Shown here piece after piece: positions 1 through 8,967 of a DNA stretch of 47,751 nt. The position numbers and the translations under genes are program-made. The notes beneath the pieces were generated by a model, which was not told where the DNA came from, searched no databases, and saw only the letters and a program-made list of their open reading frames with translations. The stretch comes from Salinicola sp. (GTDB lineage Bacteria > Pseudomonadota > Gammaproteobacteria > Pseudomonadales > Halomonadaceae). Numbering within the stretch: the first letter of the stretch is position 1; the number at the start of each line of letters is the position of its first letter. The stretch lies in contig NZNW01000049.1 of the NCBI GenBank assembly GCA_002695065.1, positions 1 to 47,751 of the forward strand, given 5' to 3'.

Positions 1-951
1 GATATCCTGGATCTGCTGCTTGACGAAGGCCTCGAACTCACTGGAGTCCGGGTGGAACGGCATCAGGCCGTTGCTCTTCATGACCTTCTTCCACTGGTCG
101 CTGGCGTAGAGCTTGTCGACGGCATCGACCCAGTACTGCTTGGCGTCGTCGTCGATGTCGGCCGGCATGTAGAAACCGCGCCAGTTGGGCCCGACAGCAT
201 CGATGCCCTGCTCCTTGGCGGTGGGGATGTCGGAAAGATCGCCCGGCAGGCGCTCGTCGGAGAGCACTGCCAGCACGCGCAGGTCACCCGACTTGAGGAA
301 GCCCTGGGTTTCGGTGACATCGCCGGTGAAGGCATCGACGTGACCGCCGATGACCTGGGTCATCGCCTCGCCGCCGTTGTTGTAGGAGAGATAGGGAATA
401 CGCGGCAGGTTCTCGACCCCGGCCGCCTTGGCCGCGATCAGTACCTTGAGATGGTCCCAGCCGCCGTTGGCGCTACCGCCGGCGAACTTGACCGCACGCG
501 GATCCTTCTTCATCGCCTCCATCAGCTCGTTGAGGTCGTGGTAGGGGGAGTCCTTGGAGACCGCGATGACGCCGTAGTCCGCGCCCACCGCGCCGATCCA
601 GTTGACCATGTCGGCGTCCATGCCCGGAAACTGGTTCTGGGCCAGACGCGTGGTGGTGGCGGTGGAGGCGGCCACCAGCAGTTGGTCGTCGCCCTTGCGC
701 TTGCTCACGGTGTGGGCGAAGGCAACGCCACCACCCGCCCCTGCCATGTTGATGGTCTGGACGCTGGCCGGCACCAGGTCAAGCTCCTCGAGCACGTTGC
801 CCACGCTGCGGCAGGTAAAGTCCCAGCCGCCGCCCGGATCGGAAGGCGCGATACACTCGACCTTGCCGGCAGGCTCGAATGCCATGGCGCTGCTGGCGGT
901 CAGGGCCAAGGCCGCAGTGGCCACCCATTTGATTGTTCTGGCTGCAAACAT
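1..951 (-). CDS. tctC: Tripartite tricarboxylate transporter substrate-binding protein TctC (partial, cut by window edge)
   Basis: This is a periplasmic solute-binding protein of the TctC/Bug family, which captures tricarboxylates or related organic acids for a TctAB-type secondary transporter. 317 residues are visible. The reading frame is still open at base 1, so a short C-terminal piece, and probably tctB and tctA, lie outside the window. The start at 951 follows a GGAG ribosome site. The N-terminus is a signal peptide (basic MFAARTIK, hydrophobic core, cleavage after SSAMA). The segment PGGGWDFTCR near residues 38-47 matches the first ligand-binding loop of the family. The gene is divergent from tctD-tctE, the usual regulatory partners. 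The family is secure; the exact ligand cannot be read from sequence. Confidence 0.93.
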   Translation of the reverse strand, partial: MFAARTIKWVATAALALTASSAMAFEPAGKVECIAPSDPGGGWDFTCRSVGNVLEELDLVPASVQTINMAGAGGGVAFAHTVSKRKGDDQLLVAASTATTTRLAQNQFPGMDADMVNWIGAVGADYGVIAVSKDSPYHDLNELMEAMKKDPRAVKFAGGSANGGWDHLKVLIAAKAAGVENLPRIPYLSYNNGGEAMTQVIGGHVDAFTGDVTETQGFLKSGDLRVLAVLSDERLPGDLSDIPTAKEQGIDAVGPNWRGFYMPADIDDDAKQYWVDAVDKLYASDQWKKVMKSNGLMPFHPDSSEFEAFVKQQIQDI

Positions 952-999
952 GATTACTTCTCCTCGCTGATGGAGCGGAGTTGTTCGTGGCTGACGCCA

Positions 1000-1019
1000 A
1001 CCTTACAGTTTCGTAAGGT
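1000..1019. promoter_or_regulatory. Inverted repeat in the tctC/tctD intergenic region, candidate TctD operator
   Basis: A perfect 7-bp inverted repeat, ACCTTAC (1000-1006) and GTAAGGT (1013-1019) with a 6-bp spacer, lies 49 bp upstream of the tctC start and 161 bp upstream of tctD. An OmpR-family regulator such as TctD binds symmetric or tandem half-sites in promoters, and this is the cleanest symmetric element in the 228-bp intergenic region. That it is the TctD site is inference. Confidence 0.45.
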
Positions 1020-1179
1020 AGAACATTGTTCCCGTCAGCGGAAATTAGGGTGAAGCCTTGTAACGGTCAACGGCCTAGCAGCAAAAGCCAACTAAAGTTC
1101 AATGCCCAGCGAATCGATTCGTTTACAATCGCCTCACCCGAGTCACGTGCCTCCCCCTCTTCACCTGCAGGAGTTCTCC

Positions 1180-1851
1180 ATGGCACCGAAGTTGATGCTG
1201 ATAGAGGATGATCCTCTGCTCGCCAGCACGCTCACCGCAACGCTGGCGGTCGACAACCAGCGTATCGAGCGGATAGGCGATGGCGGCGAAGCCCTTGCCC
1301 GGTTGTCGATCGATCACGATTACGATCTCATTCTCCTCGACCTCAACCTGCCGACCCGCAGCGGCCTGGACGTGCTGGCGGCGCTGCGCTCGCGCGATCG
1401 ACAGACGCCGGTGCTGATCCTGACCGCAAGAGCCGCCATCGAGGATCGCGTCAGGGGGCTCGACCTGGGCGCGGACGACTATCTGGCCAAGCCGTTCGCG
1501 CTCGACGAGCTGGAAGCACGGGTCCGCGCGCTGTTGCGCCGTCGCCAGAACGACCAGAGCGAATCGATCTCGCTGGGCTCGCTGCGACTCGACCGCCATC
1601 GCCAGCACTTCACGCTGGGAGACGCCGCCCTGCCACTGCCGCCGCGGGAACATCGCCTGCTGGCCTGCCTGATCCGATATGCGGGGGAACCGGTGGACAA
1701 GGCGCGTCTGCTCGAGGAGGCGTTCGCCGGGGAACCGGTCGGGGACAACGCCATCGAAGTCTACGTCCACCGCCTGCGCCGGCGACTCGCCGACTCCGAC
1801 GTCACCCTGCGTACGGTTCGGGGCATCGGCTATCTGCTGGAGGCCGAGTGA
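1180..1851 (+). CDS. tctD: Response regulator, OmpR family (TctD)
   Basis: A 223-residue two-component response regulator, expected to switch on tricarboxylate uptake when phosphorylated by the next gene product. The receiver domain (about residues 1-115) shows the acidic pair D10/D11, the phospho-acceptor D54 in ILLDLNLP, and K104 in YLAKPF. A winged-helix OmpR/PhoB DNA-binding domain follows (about 130-220) and ends in the typical VRGIGYLLE. The start at 1180 was chosen over in-frame upstream ATGs because AGGAG precedes it at the right distance and the receiver domain begins at once. The stop overlaps the GTG start of tctE by 4 bp, so the two are translationally coupled. The subfamily name rests on divergence from tctC. 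Confidence 0.9.
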   Translation: MAPKLMLIEDDPLLASTLTATLAVDNQRIERIGDGGEALARLSIDHDYDLILLDLNLPTRSGLDVLAALRSRDRQTPVLILTARAAIEDRVRGLDLGADDYLAKPFALDELEARVRALLRRRQNDQSESISLGSLRLDRHRQHFTLGDAALPLPPREHRLLACLIRYAGEPVDKARLLEEAFAGEPVGDNAIEVYVHRLRRRLADSDVTLRTVRGIGYLLEAE

Positions 1852-3242
1852 CCCCGTTGCGGCGCTGGCGGCTGTCGCATCTCAGCCTCTATCGGCGGCT
1901 GATGATCTGGCTGTTCTGTCCCTTGGCCATGCTGGTGGCGATCATGCTGTTGCAGGCCTGGTTCGCCTCCCGCGAGGCCGCGGACCGCGCCTTCGACCGG
2001 CTGCTCGACGCCGCCTCGCTCTCCATCGCCGAGCAGGTCCGCTGGCAGCAGAGCCGATTATGGATGGACCTGCCGCCTTCGGCACTGGAGATGCTCGCCA
2101 CCGATGCCCAGGAGCGGGTGTTCTACGCGCTCTACGATGCCCAGGGTCACTTCGTCACCGGCAATCGCTCGCTTCCCTCGCTGCCGCCCGCCAAGGCCGG
2201 ACAGATGAGCTACGGCGATGTGATATCCCGCGACATGCCGCTGCGCCTGGGCGTGTTGCGCTCTCGGTTGGAGGGATGGGATCGCAGCGACCGGTTCGAG
2301 GTCAGGGTGGCCCAGAGCCGCGAGGGGCGACAGGCACTGGCCAACCAGCTGTTCCTGGCCAGCTTCGTCAATATCGTGATCATCGCCGCGCTGGCCATGG
2401 TGGTCGTGCTGCTCTCGGCGCGCTTCGCACTGGAGCCGTTGACCCGCCTGAGACGCGCCATCCGCCAGCGCGATCCTCGCACCCTCGCCCCGCTCGAACT
2501 GGCGCTGCCCCGCGAACTGGCGGAGCTGCGCCAGGCGTTGAACGAACTATTGGCACGAATGCGCCGCGTCCGTGCCAATCAGGAGCGCTTCATCGGAGAT
2601 GCCTCTCACCAGTTGCGCACGCCACTGGCGGGGCTTTCGGCGCACGCGGAGCTGGCCATTCGCCAGTCGGAGCCGGCGGCATGGCGGGAAGCGCTCGTCA
2701 CCATGCATGGCACCGCCACCAAGACCGCGAGACTGGCCGGCCAGTTGTTGTCGATGACCCGCCTCAACAATCCCGAGGCGATGCCGGCCAAGCGATCGGT
2801 CGACCTCGCCGCGCTGGCGCAGCGCTGCGTCAGGGAGTCATTCGCGCGCCATCACCGTCACGGCATCGATCTCGGGGTCGACGTGCCCGACCATGCCGTG
2901 ATGGTGTCGGCGACCGACTGGCAGTTGGAAGAGGCGCTGAACAACCTGATCGAGAACGCCGCGCTCTACGGCGCCCGCCAGATCACGGTGCAGGTCACCG
3001 ACGCCCCGACGCGGCTGGTCGTCACGGATGATGGCCCCGGCATTCCCGAATCCCAGCGCCTGCTGGTGCTGCGCCCTTTCCACCGTGGCCAGGAGGCAGG
3101 CGATGGCACCGGCCTGGGTCTGGCGATCGTCGACAGCATCGCACGCGCCCACGATATTCGCCTGCTCCTGCAGACCGCCAACCCCGACCATCCCGAGCGT
3201 CCTGGCTTATGCGTCGTCCTGATCTTCCCCACCGCCACCTGA
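1848..3242 (+). CDS. tctE: Sensor histidine kinase (TctE)
   Basis: A 464-residue membrane sensor kinase paired with TctD. It has a first transmembrane helix at about residues 18-38, a periplasmic sensor domain at about 40-165, a second helix at about 168-190, and a linker before the dimerisation/phospho-acceptor helix with H254 in ASHQLRTPL. The HATPase domain shows an N-box (ALNNLIENA), a G1 box (DDGPGIP) and a G2 box (GDGTGLGLAI). The start is GTG at 1848 inside the tctD stop. The C-terminus overlaps the next gene by 34 bp, so all three genes form one operon. The signal is probably citrate-like acids, sensed directly or through the neighbouring binding protein. Confidence 0.9.
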   Translation: MTPLRRWRLSHLSLYRRLMIWLFCPLAMLVAIMLLQAWFASREAADRAFDRLLDAASLSIAEQVRWQQSRLWMDLPPSALEMLATDAQERVFYALYDAQGHFVTGNRSLPSLPPAKAGQMSYGDVISRDMPLRLGVLRSRLEGWDRSDRFEVRVAQSREGRQALANQLFLASFVNIVIIAALAMVVVLLSARFALEPLTRLRRAIRQRDPRTLAPLELALPRELAELRQALNELLARMRRVRANQERFIGDASHQLRTPLAGLSAHAELAIRQSEPAAWREALVTMHGTATKTARLAGQLLSMTRLNNPEAMPAKRSVDLAALAQRCVRESFARHHRHGIDLGVDVPDHAVMVSATDWQLEEALNNLIENAALYGARQITVQVTDAPTRLVVTDDGPGIPESQRLLVLRPFHRGQEAGDGTGLGLAIVDSIARAHDIRLLLQTANPDHPERPGLCVVLIFPTAT

Positions 3243-4378
3243 GCGTGCCGCGCTGCGTGCGGCGCCTCGGCGTCGTATGGCTGGCACTCGCGCTCGCGCT
3301 GACGGCTCAAGCACAGGCGAGGACCTTGCACTTCGCCGCGGATACCGAGCCTTCTCGCGCCCTGACCATCTACGGCGTGCTCGACCCACCGCAGGTTCGG
3401 CCGCTGCTGTCCGATTTCCATCGCCGCCACCCCGACATCGCGATCGACTATCACAACCTGGAGACACTGGCGCTGCACGCACGTGTCCTTCAGGAGCGCG
3501 ACACCCCACGCGCCGACGTGATCATGTCTCCCGCGATGCCCTGGCAGTACCAGCTCGCCAACGAAGGGCTGTCGAGCCCCATCGACTCTCCCGCCGCCGC
3601 CGACTGGCCGAGCTGGGCACGCTGGCGTCAGGAGCTGTTCGGCTTCACCTTCGAACCCATCGTCATGGTCTACCGGCGAGACCTGGCACGACGCATGATC
3701 CCGCCCGAGAGTCACGCCGATCTCCTGAGCCTGCTGCGGCAGCACTCCCGGCAACTCGACCATCGCGTGGTCACCTACGATCCGCGGCGAAGTGGCGCGG
3801 GCTACACCTACGCCATCGAGGACGCCAGGATCTCCGCCCGCTACTGGGATCTGGTCGAGGCGCTGGGCAACAGCAACAGTGCCCTGGAGACCACGACCGC
3901 CGCCATGCTCGAGGGGCTCAGCGACGGGCGCTACTGGATCGGCTACAACCTGATCGGCTCCTATGTGCAGGACTACGTGGCCGAGCATCCCGAGCTGGTG
4001 ATGGTCGTGCCCCAGGACTACGCACTGGTGCTGCAGCGCCTGGTCATGATGTCGCGTGACGCGCCTCATCCCGACACCGCACGGCGCTTCATCGACTATC
4101 TCCTGAGCGCATCGGCTCAACGCCTGCTCGCCACCCAGACGACGCTGGGTGCCGTGCACCCATCCGTCGATGGCGTCGGCACCGCGGCCGACCTGCGCGA
4201 TCGGTTGGGGGAAGCGATCCGCCCGGTTCAGATCGGTCCGGGCCTGCTGGCGACACTGGACAGGCTCAAGCGCCAGACGCTGCTGGAGCAGTGGCAGCAG
4301 GCCTTCGACAACCGGCCGACGCACGCCGGCGGCCCCCTTGCCGACCCATCCCCCCTGCCCGACGCTGCAACGGAGTGA
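3209..4378 (+). CDS. Periplasmic ABC-type substrate-binding protein without a cognate permease (PgtC-like)
   Basis: A 389-residue type 2 periplasmic binding protein related to the Fe3+/phosphoglycerate class. It has a signal peptide (basic start, hydrophobic LGVVWLALALALT, Ala-rich cleavage site), then LTIYGVLDPPQVRPLL, a typical opening for ferric-type binding proteins, and the late motif RRFIDYLLS of the same class. No ABC permease or ATPase gene follows. It is co-transcribed with the histidine kinase, which suggests it presents a ligand to the sensor, as PgtC does for PgtB. That role is inference. The ATG at 3209 overlaps tctE by 34 bp; an in-frame GTG at 3245, just after the tctE stop, also gives a complete signal peptide and could be the true start. 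Confidence 0.8.
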   Translation: MRRPDLPHRHLSVPRCVRRLGVVWLALALALTAQAQARTLHFAADTEPSRALTIYGVLDPPQVRPLLSDFHRRHPDIAIDYHNLETLALHARVLQERDTPRADVIMSPAMPWQYQLANEGLSSPIDSPAAADWPSWARWRQELFGFTFEPIVMVYRRDLARRMIPPESHADLLSLLRQHSRQLDHRVVTYDPRRSGAGYTYAIEDARISARYWDLVEALGNSNSALETTTAAMLEGLSDGRYWIGYNLIGSYVQDYVAEHPELVMVVPQDYALVLQRLVMMSRDAPHPDTARRFIDYLLSASAQRLLATQTTLGAVHPSVDGVGTAADLRDRLGEAIRPVQIGPGLLATLDRLKRQTLLEQWQQAFDNRPTHAGGPLADPSPLPDAATE

Positions 4379-4385
4379 GCCGCTC

Positions 4386-5135
4386 ATGACACGACTCGAC
4401 CAACTGGTTACCGCCCACGTCCGCTCCCGCACCCGGGCCCAGCGCCTGATCCGCCAGGGCTACGTCAGCGTCAACGACGGCAGCGCATGGCGGGTGGCGC
4501 TGAAACCGGGGGAGAAACTGCCGGACACCGTGGACCTGAGGATCGCCGAGGCGCCGGAGGAGCGCTATGTATCGAGGGCCGGCCTGAAACTGGAGGCCCT
4601 GCTGGAAGCGCTGGCGCGCCGCCTCGACGGCCTCACCGTGCTCGATATTGGCCAATCCACCGGCGGATTCAGCGACTGCGCGCTGCGCTACGGCGCCGAG
4701 CGGATCATCGGGATCGAGGTGGGGCACGACCAACTGGACGCTTCGCTACGCAACGACGACAGGGTCACCTGCCTGGAGGGCGTCAATGCGCGCCGGCTCC
4801 CCTTCGCCGACCTGGAGAGGCTCGCCCCGGGTGGCATCGACGTCGTGGTGATGGATGTGTCGTTCATCTCGCAGACCCTGATCCTGCCGGAGATCGCCCG
4901 GGTGCTGCACGCCGGCGGGGAGCTCTACTCCCTGGTCAAGCCACAGTTCGAAGTGGGCCCCGGCAAGGTCGACCCCAGGGGGATCGTGCGCGACGCCGCC
5001 CTCTACACGACGGTGGCCGAGGCCCTGCATCGGGCCTGCCGGACACACGACCTGCAGATCGATCATTGGCAGGAGAGCCCGATCGTGGGCGGCGACGGCA
5101 ATCGCGAATTCCTGCTTCACGCCCTGCGCCGCTGA
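4386..5135 (+). CDS. tlyA: TlyA-family rRNA (cytidine-2'-O)-methyltransferase
   Basis: A 249-residue protein with an N-terminal S4 RNA-binding domain (about 1-60; RLDQLV and RLIRQGYVSVN) and an FtsJ-type S-adenosylmethionine methyltransferase domain. The cofactor loop is DIGQSTGGF at about 87-95. Candidate catalytic residues are K69 (GLKLE), D157 (VVMDVSF) and K185 (VKPQFE). Family members 2'-O-methylate cytidines in 16S and/or 23S rRNA; which sites are used here is not readable. The start at 4386 lies 7 bp after the binding-protein stop, with GGAG inside the end of that gene. It may therefore be co-transcribed with the tct regulatory operon without a functional link. It converges on the channel gene, with the two stops only 7 bp apart. 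Confidence 0.9.
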   Translation: MTRLDQLVTAHVRSRTRAQRLIRQGYVSVNDGSAWRVALKPGEKLPDTVDLRIAEAPEERYVSRAGLKLEALLEALARRLDGLTVLDIGQSTGGFSDCALRYGAERIIGIEVGHDQLDASLRNDDRVTCLEGVNARRLPFADLERLAPGGIDVVVMDVSFISQTLILPEIARVLHAGGELYSLVKPQFEVGPGKVDPRGIVRDAALYTTVAEALHRACRTHDLQIDHWQESPIVGGDGNREFLLHALRR

Positions 5136-5150
5136 CCGCCCGTCAGCGGC
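5128..5150. terminator. Stem-loop spanning the two convergent stop codons
   Basis: A perfect 9-bp inverted repeat, GCCGCTGAC (5128-5136) and GTCAGCGGC (5142-5150), covers the end of tlyA and the end of the channel gene. It has no T-run on either side, so calling it a bidirectional terminator is tentative. Confidence 0.4.
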
Positions 5151-8100
5151 CGCCGTCACCCCCGTCGCTGCCACCATCCGAACCGGCACCGCCAACGTCG
5201 CCGTCATCCAGATGACCGTCATCGCCACTGCGGGCCTGCCGGGAACGGATCGCGCCGGCGGAAGGCGCTCCTGACGCGGGAGCGGCGGCACCCAGCGCCG
5301 CTCCCTCTCCGTCCGCGCTCTGGACCCGCGCGGACTGGCCGTTCTCGCCGTGCAGCCACACGTCCATCTGGTTGAACGCCACGCGAATGCCGTGTTCCTT
5401 GAACAGCAGATCCAGCCGGCGGTTGATTTCGTCGCTGGCGTAGAGCCTATCCAGCAGGTCGTTGACGAAGATCCGCAGCTCGAAGTTGAAGGAGGTCGGC
5501 CCGTAGCTGATGCAGAACACCTGCGGCTCGGGGTCCCGCAGTACACGACGGTTCTCGTCCGCCGCCTGGCGCATCAGGCGATGCACCTCGTCGAGATCCG
5601 ATCCGTGCGCCACGCCATAGGTCAGCACGACCCGGGTCACGTTGTCCGACAGTGACCAGTTGATCAACTGGTCGGTCACGAAGGTCTTGTTGGGAATGAT
5701 GATCTCTTTCCGGTCGAAATCGGTCACCGTGGTGGCCCGGATACGAATCCGGCTGACGGAGCCGTGGAGCTGGCCAAGCGTGATGGTGTCCCCGATTCGC
5801 ATCGGGCGCTCGAACAGAATGATCAGCCCCGAGATGAAGTTGGCGAAGATCTCCTGCAGACCGAAGCCGAGCCCCACGCCGAGAGCCGCCACCAGCCACT
5901 GCAGCTTGTCCCAGGAGACGCCGAGCGTGCCGAGCGAGATCACCACGCCGGTCCCGACGATGGTGTAGGAGAGCAGCGACGAGATCGCATAGGCGCTCCC
6001 CTGCTTCAGCGTCAGCCGGGACAGCACCATGACTTCCAGCAGACCGGGCAGGTTGCGCGCCAGCATCATGGTCAACGCCACCACGATCAGCGCGATGATC
6101 ACATCCGCCACGGTGATCGGGTCCAGCGTCATCGACTCGCCCTGTCCGCGTTCGATCTCCCACACGCTGACCTGATCGAGATAGGAGAAGACTTCGAGCA
6201 GGTCGGACCAGATCAGGTAGAAGGCGAAGGTGAAGCCGATGAAGAGAATCAGCTTCGAGAGCCGCAGCGACTGCTGGTTGACCTGCTCCATGTCCAGTGG
6301 CGGCTCCTCGACCACCTCCAGCCCGCCCTCGGCACCCTCCTGTATCTGCGCCCGCCGCCGAGCCACCGCACGACGGTAGGCCAGCCGGCGCTGCGCCACC
6401 GCCAGCCCGCGAACCACCGTTGCCTCGACCAGAATCCACAGTCCGAAAATATAGAGCGAATTGATGAAGCGGCCGATCAGACGCAGGGCGGCATATTCAT
6501 AGCCCATGACGATCAGGCCGCCCAGCACCAGCGGTACCATCGCCAGCGCCAACCCCAACAGCAGCCGGAACAGCTTGAGGCCGAAATAGGGTACGTGGGC
6601 CAGGATCAACTGCACCAGGATCCAGCTCATCGCCAGCAATCCGACCAGCAGCGACAGCAGGAACAGGGGGCGGCTGGACAGCTCGGCCTGGCTGCCAGGC
6701 GAGGTCCCGCTGATCAGTATGACCGGAATCAGCGAGATCCCGAGCCAGAACAGTAGGCGACGCAGGCGCGCCACGTATCCGGCCGACCAGTGGAAGTGAC
6801 GCGTCGCCACGCCGTCGGACACCAGTAGCCTGCGCGCCCAGCCCAGCACGCCCCAGGCCAGAGCGAGCTGCAACAGAGACTCCCCCACGCGCTCGGCGAA
6901 ATCATCGCTACCGAGCCTCAGCAGGCCGCCAACCACCGCCAGCATCAGAGGACCATGGGCGGCGAGCAGCGCGTTGTAGAGAATCGCCCGGGGCGTGTGC
7001 ATCTGGGTATCGCGCTTGAGACGGCCTATCTGCTCATGCAGATTGAGCAGCCGCACCTTGATGCGACGTCTCAGCAGCAACAGCACCCCCGCCAACAGCA
7101 GGACGGGGATGACGGCCAGGGCCCGGGCATCCGGAACCCGCCAGAAACTCGCCAGCGCCGGCCGCCACCCGCCGTCGCGGATCTGGCCCATCAGGATGTC
7201 GGGGACATCGCGCCACCAGCTGAGGGTCAGCGCACGGCCACTGGCAACCCAGAACAGCTGCTCCTCGATGGCGCCGCGAATCGATGTCGTGAGCCCCGCC
7301 AGCTGCTCCTGGTTGAGCTGGAGGTCGATGGCCACGGTCAGCAGATTGCCGTATTCCCGATCCAGCTGCTCGAGGACTTCGCTGCGTGACTGGAACAGTT
7401 TCACCAGCGAGTCGACCAGCGACGGGGTCACCTCGATGCCGGTGTCGGCAAGACTTTTCTCGGCCAGTTCGCGGGGGTGACGCAACGCATCCCGCTGATC
7501 GACCAGATCGAACTGACTCAGCCGGGTCCCGGCGATCTCTTCCTGCAAGCCGCCCAGTTCATCGACATCGGGCAAGGCGCGACGCTGCTCGTTGAGAATG
7601 CGTGACAACAGCGGGCTGCCACGAATCGCCTCGATCTGCTCGTTGAGCGTGCGCTTGACCTGACGTACGCGATCGAGCTGGGAACGGGTATCGATGGCTT
7701 GCCGGATCAACTGGTTGGTCCGGTCGGTCACCTCGAGGAGTCGATCGCTGAACTCGCGGTTGGTCTTTTGAATCTCGCGAAGCACGGGGTGCGCGGCGAT
7801 CGCCTTGGCGTCCTCCTCGCTGATGTCCGCGACCGCCTTCTCCGACTCGGCGCGGCGCTGACGATCGAGCGCGGCCTGCAGTGCATCCAGCCGCGCTTCC
7901 TCGATGGCGACCTGACGTCGAAGCAGATCCCGCCGCTGCACGTCGAGTTCGCGCAGCACCGTGTTGTTGGCCAGCTCCTGTCGATGGTATTCGGCTTGCA
8001 GATCGGCCAACGCCAGCTGCAGCCGATAGCGTGCGTCGGCGGGATCGAGAACCTGGGAATCCTCGTCGTCGGAGGTCTGAAGCTGGGTTCTCGCCTGCTC

Positions 8101-8730
8101 GGCATCCTTCATCGCGCTGGCGATGGCCGACTGCGCGCGCTCGGGTAGTGTCTCCGCGCTGATCAGCCGCGCGTTGATCGACGCCAGCTGGCCTTGCAGC
8201 GCCTCGAGCTGGTTCAGCGACTCGGTGGTCTTCTGGCCCAGGGCATCCACGGAAAGCCGGTCGAGGTCGTCGGCTTCGGGCGCCTTTCGGTCGCTCAGCT
8301 CGGCAAGCTGGCGCTCGAGCTCGCGGGTGCGCTGAGGGGCCTGTCGGGCCGAGGTCTCCAGCGACTGGAGGTCCTTGCGCAGCGCCTTCAGCGACTCCAG
8401 CGTCTGCCGGGCCACGCGCAGATCATCCAGATCCGCCTGCTGCGCGTCGGTGGGAGCCTCGACCTTCTCGAGCTTCTGCTGCTCGGTCTTGAGCTCCTCT
8501 TCCGTCGGAAGACGATCCTGCTGTTGCGCAAAGGCAACGACACTTGTCATGAGTATGCACAATACGAGTGCAAGGAACGTGCTACGCTCAGCCCCTTTCA
8601 AAAGGACGCCCAAGAGGCCGGCAAACGCCGGGGCGGTCTTTGCCGAGACGATCGCCGTCAGCCTGGACGGTCCTCGTGCAGCACGGCCTGATTGCCCAGA
8701 ATACTCACCCGCGACCGGGTCGTCCGACAT
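5143..8730 (-). CDS. mscK: Large mechanosensitive channel, MscK (KefA) type
   Basis: A 1195-residue inner-membrane channel that opens on membrane tension to release solutes during hypo-osmotic shock. Order of parts: a long N-terminal tail, a hydrophobic export segment at about 50-68 ending SVVAFA, a coiled-coil rich periplasmic domain (about 70-510), many transmembrane helices (about 530-900), then the MscS pore and beta domain (about 910-1100). The MscS signature includes GVGLGFGLQEIFANF, FERPMRIGDTI and IIPNKTF. E. coli MscK is of similar size. The start at 8730 has GAGGAG 5 bp upstream, but the roughly 48 residues before the export signal are unusually long. The last 25 residues are Gly/Asp-rich low complexity. 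It is alone in its transcript. Confidence 0.92.
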   Translation of the reverse strand: MSDDPVAGEYSGQSGRAARGPSRLTAIVSAKTAPAFAGLLGVLLKGAERSTFLALVLCILMTSVVAFAQQQDRLPTEEELKTEQQKLEKVEAPTDAQQADLDDLRVARQTLESLKALRKDLQSLETSARQAPQRTRELERQLAELSDRKAPEADDLDRLSVDALGQKTTESLNQLEALQGQLASINARLISAETLPERAQSAIASAMKDAEQARTQLQTSDDEDSQVLDPADARYRLQLALADLQAEYHRQELANNTVLRELDVQRRDLLRRQVAIEEARLDALQAALDRQRRAESEKAVADISEEDAKAIAAHPVLREIQKTNREFSDRLLEVTDRTNQLIRQAIDTRSQLDRVRQVKRTLNEQIEAIRGSPLLSRILNEQRRALPDVDELGGLQEEIAGTRLSQFDLVDQRDALRHPRELAEKSLADTGIEVTPSLVDSLVKLFQSRSEVLEQLDREYGNLLTVAIDLQLNQEQLAGLTTSIRGAIEEQLFWVASGRALTLSWWRDVPDILMGQIRDGGWRPALASFWRVPDARALAVIPVLLLAGVLLLLRRRIKVRLLNLHEQIGRLKRDTQMHTPRAILYNALLAAHGPLMLAVVGGLLRLGSDDFAERVGESLLQLALAWGVLGWARRLLVSDGVATRHFHWSAGYVARLRRLLFWLGISLIPVILISGTSPGSQAELSSRPLFLLSLLVGLLAMSWILVQLILAHVPYFGLKLFRLLLGLALAMVPLVLGGLIVMGYEYAALRLIGRFINSLYIFGLWILVEATVVRGLAVAQRRLAYRRAVARRRAQIQEGAEGGLEVVEEPPLDMEQVNQQSLRLSKLILFIGFTFAFYLIWSDLLEVFSYLDQVSVWEIERGQGESMTLDPITVADVIIALIVVALTMMLARNLPGLLEVMVLSRLTLKQGSAYAISSLLSYTIVGTGVVISLGTLGVSWDKLQWLVAALGVGLGFGLQEIFANFISGLIILFERPMRIGDTITLGQLHGSVSRIRIRATTVTDFDRKEIIIPNKTFVTDQLINWSLSDNVTRVVLTYGVAHGSDLDEVHRLMRQAADENRRVLRDPEPQVFCISYGPTSFNFELRIFVNDLLDRLYASDEINRRLDLLFKEHGIRVAFNQMDVWLHGENGQSARVQSADGEGAALGAAAPASGAPSAGAIRSRQARSGDDGHLDDGDVGGAGSDGGSDGGDGGR

Positions 8731-8967
8731 GTCGACTCCTCGTCAACTCCGTTCCTGCGGCCGCCGCCGCTTCACCGCGGCGCGATCCCCTACCGATAGC
8801 GGAGTTTACCGTCAGCGCGTGCGGGTTTCGAGGCGTTACTTGGCGCGCGGAGCGAGTTTGAATTAAGTCGACGACATGCTAGAAATCGTCACTACCCGAC
8901 AGGAAGCCTGATTCTCATCAGTCCGATCGCGCTTCTCCCCATTGGATCATCTTGACAGGACAGTCTT

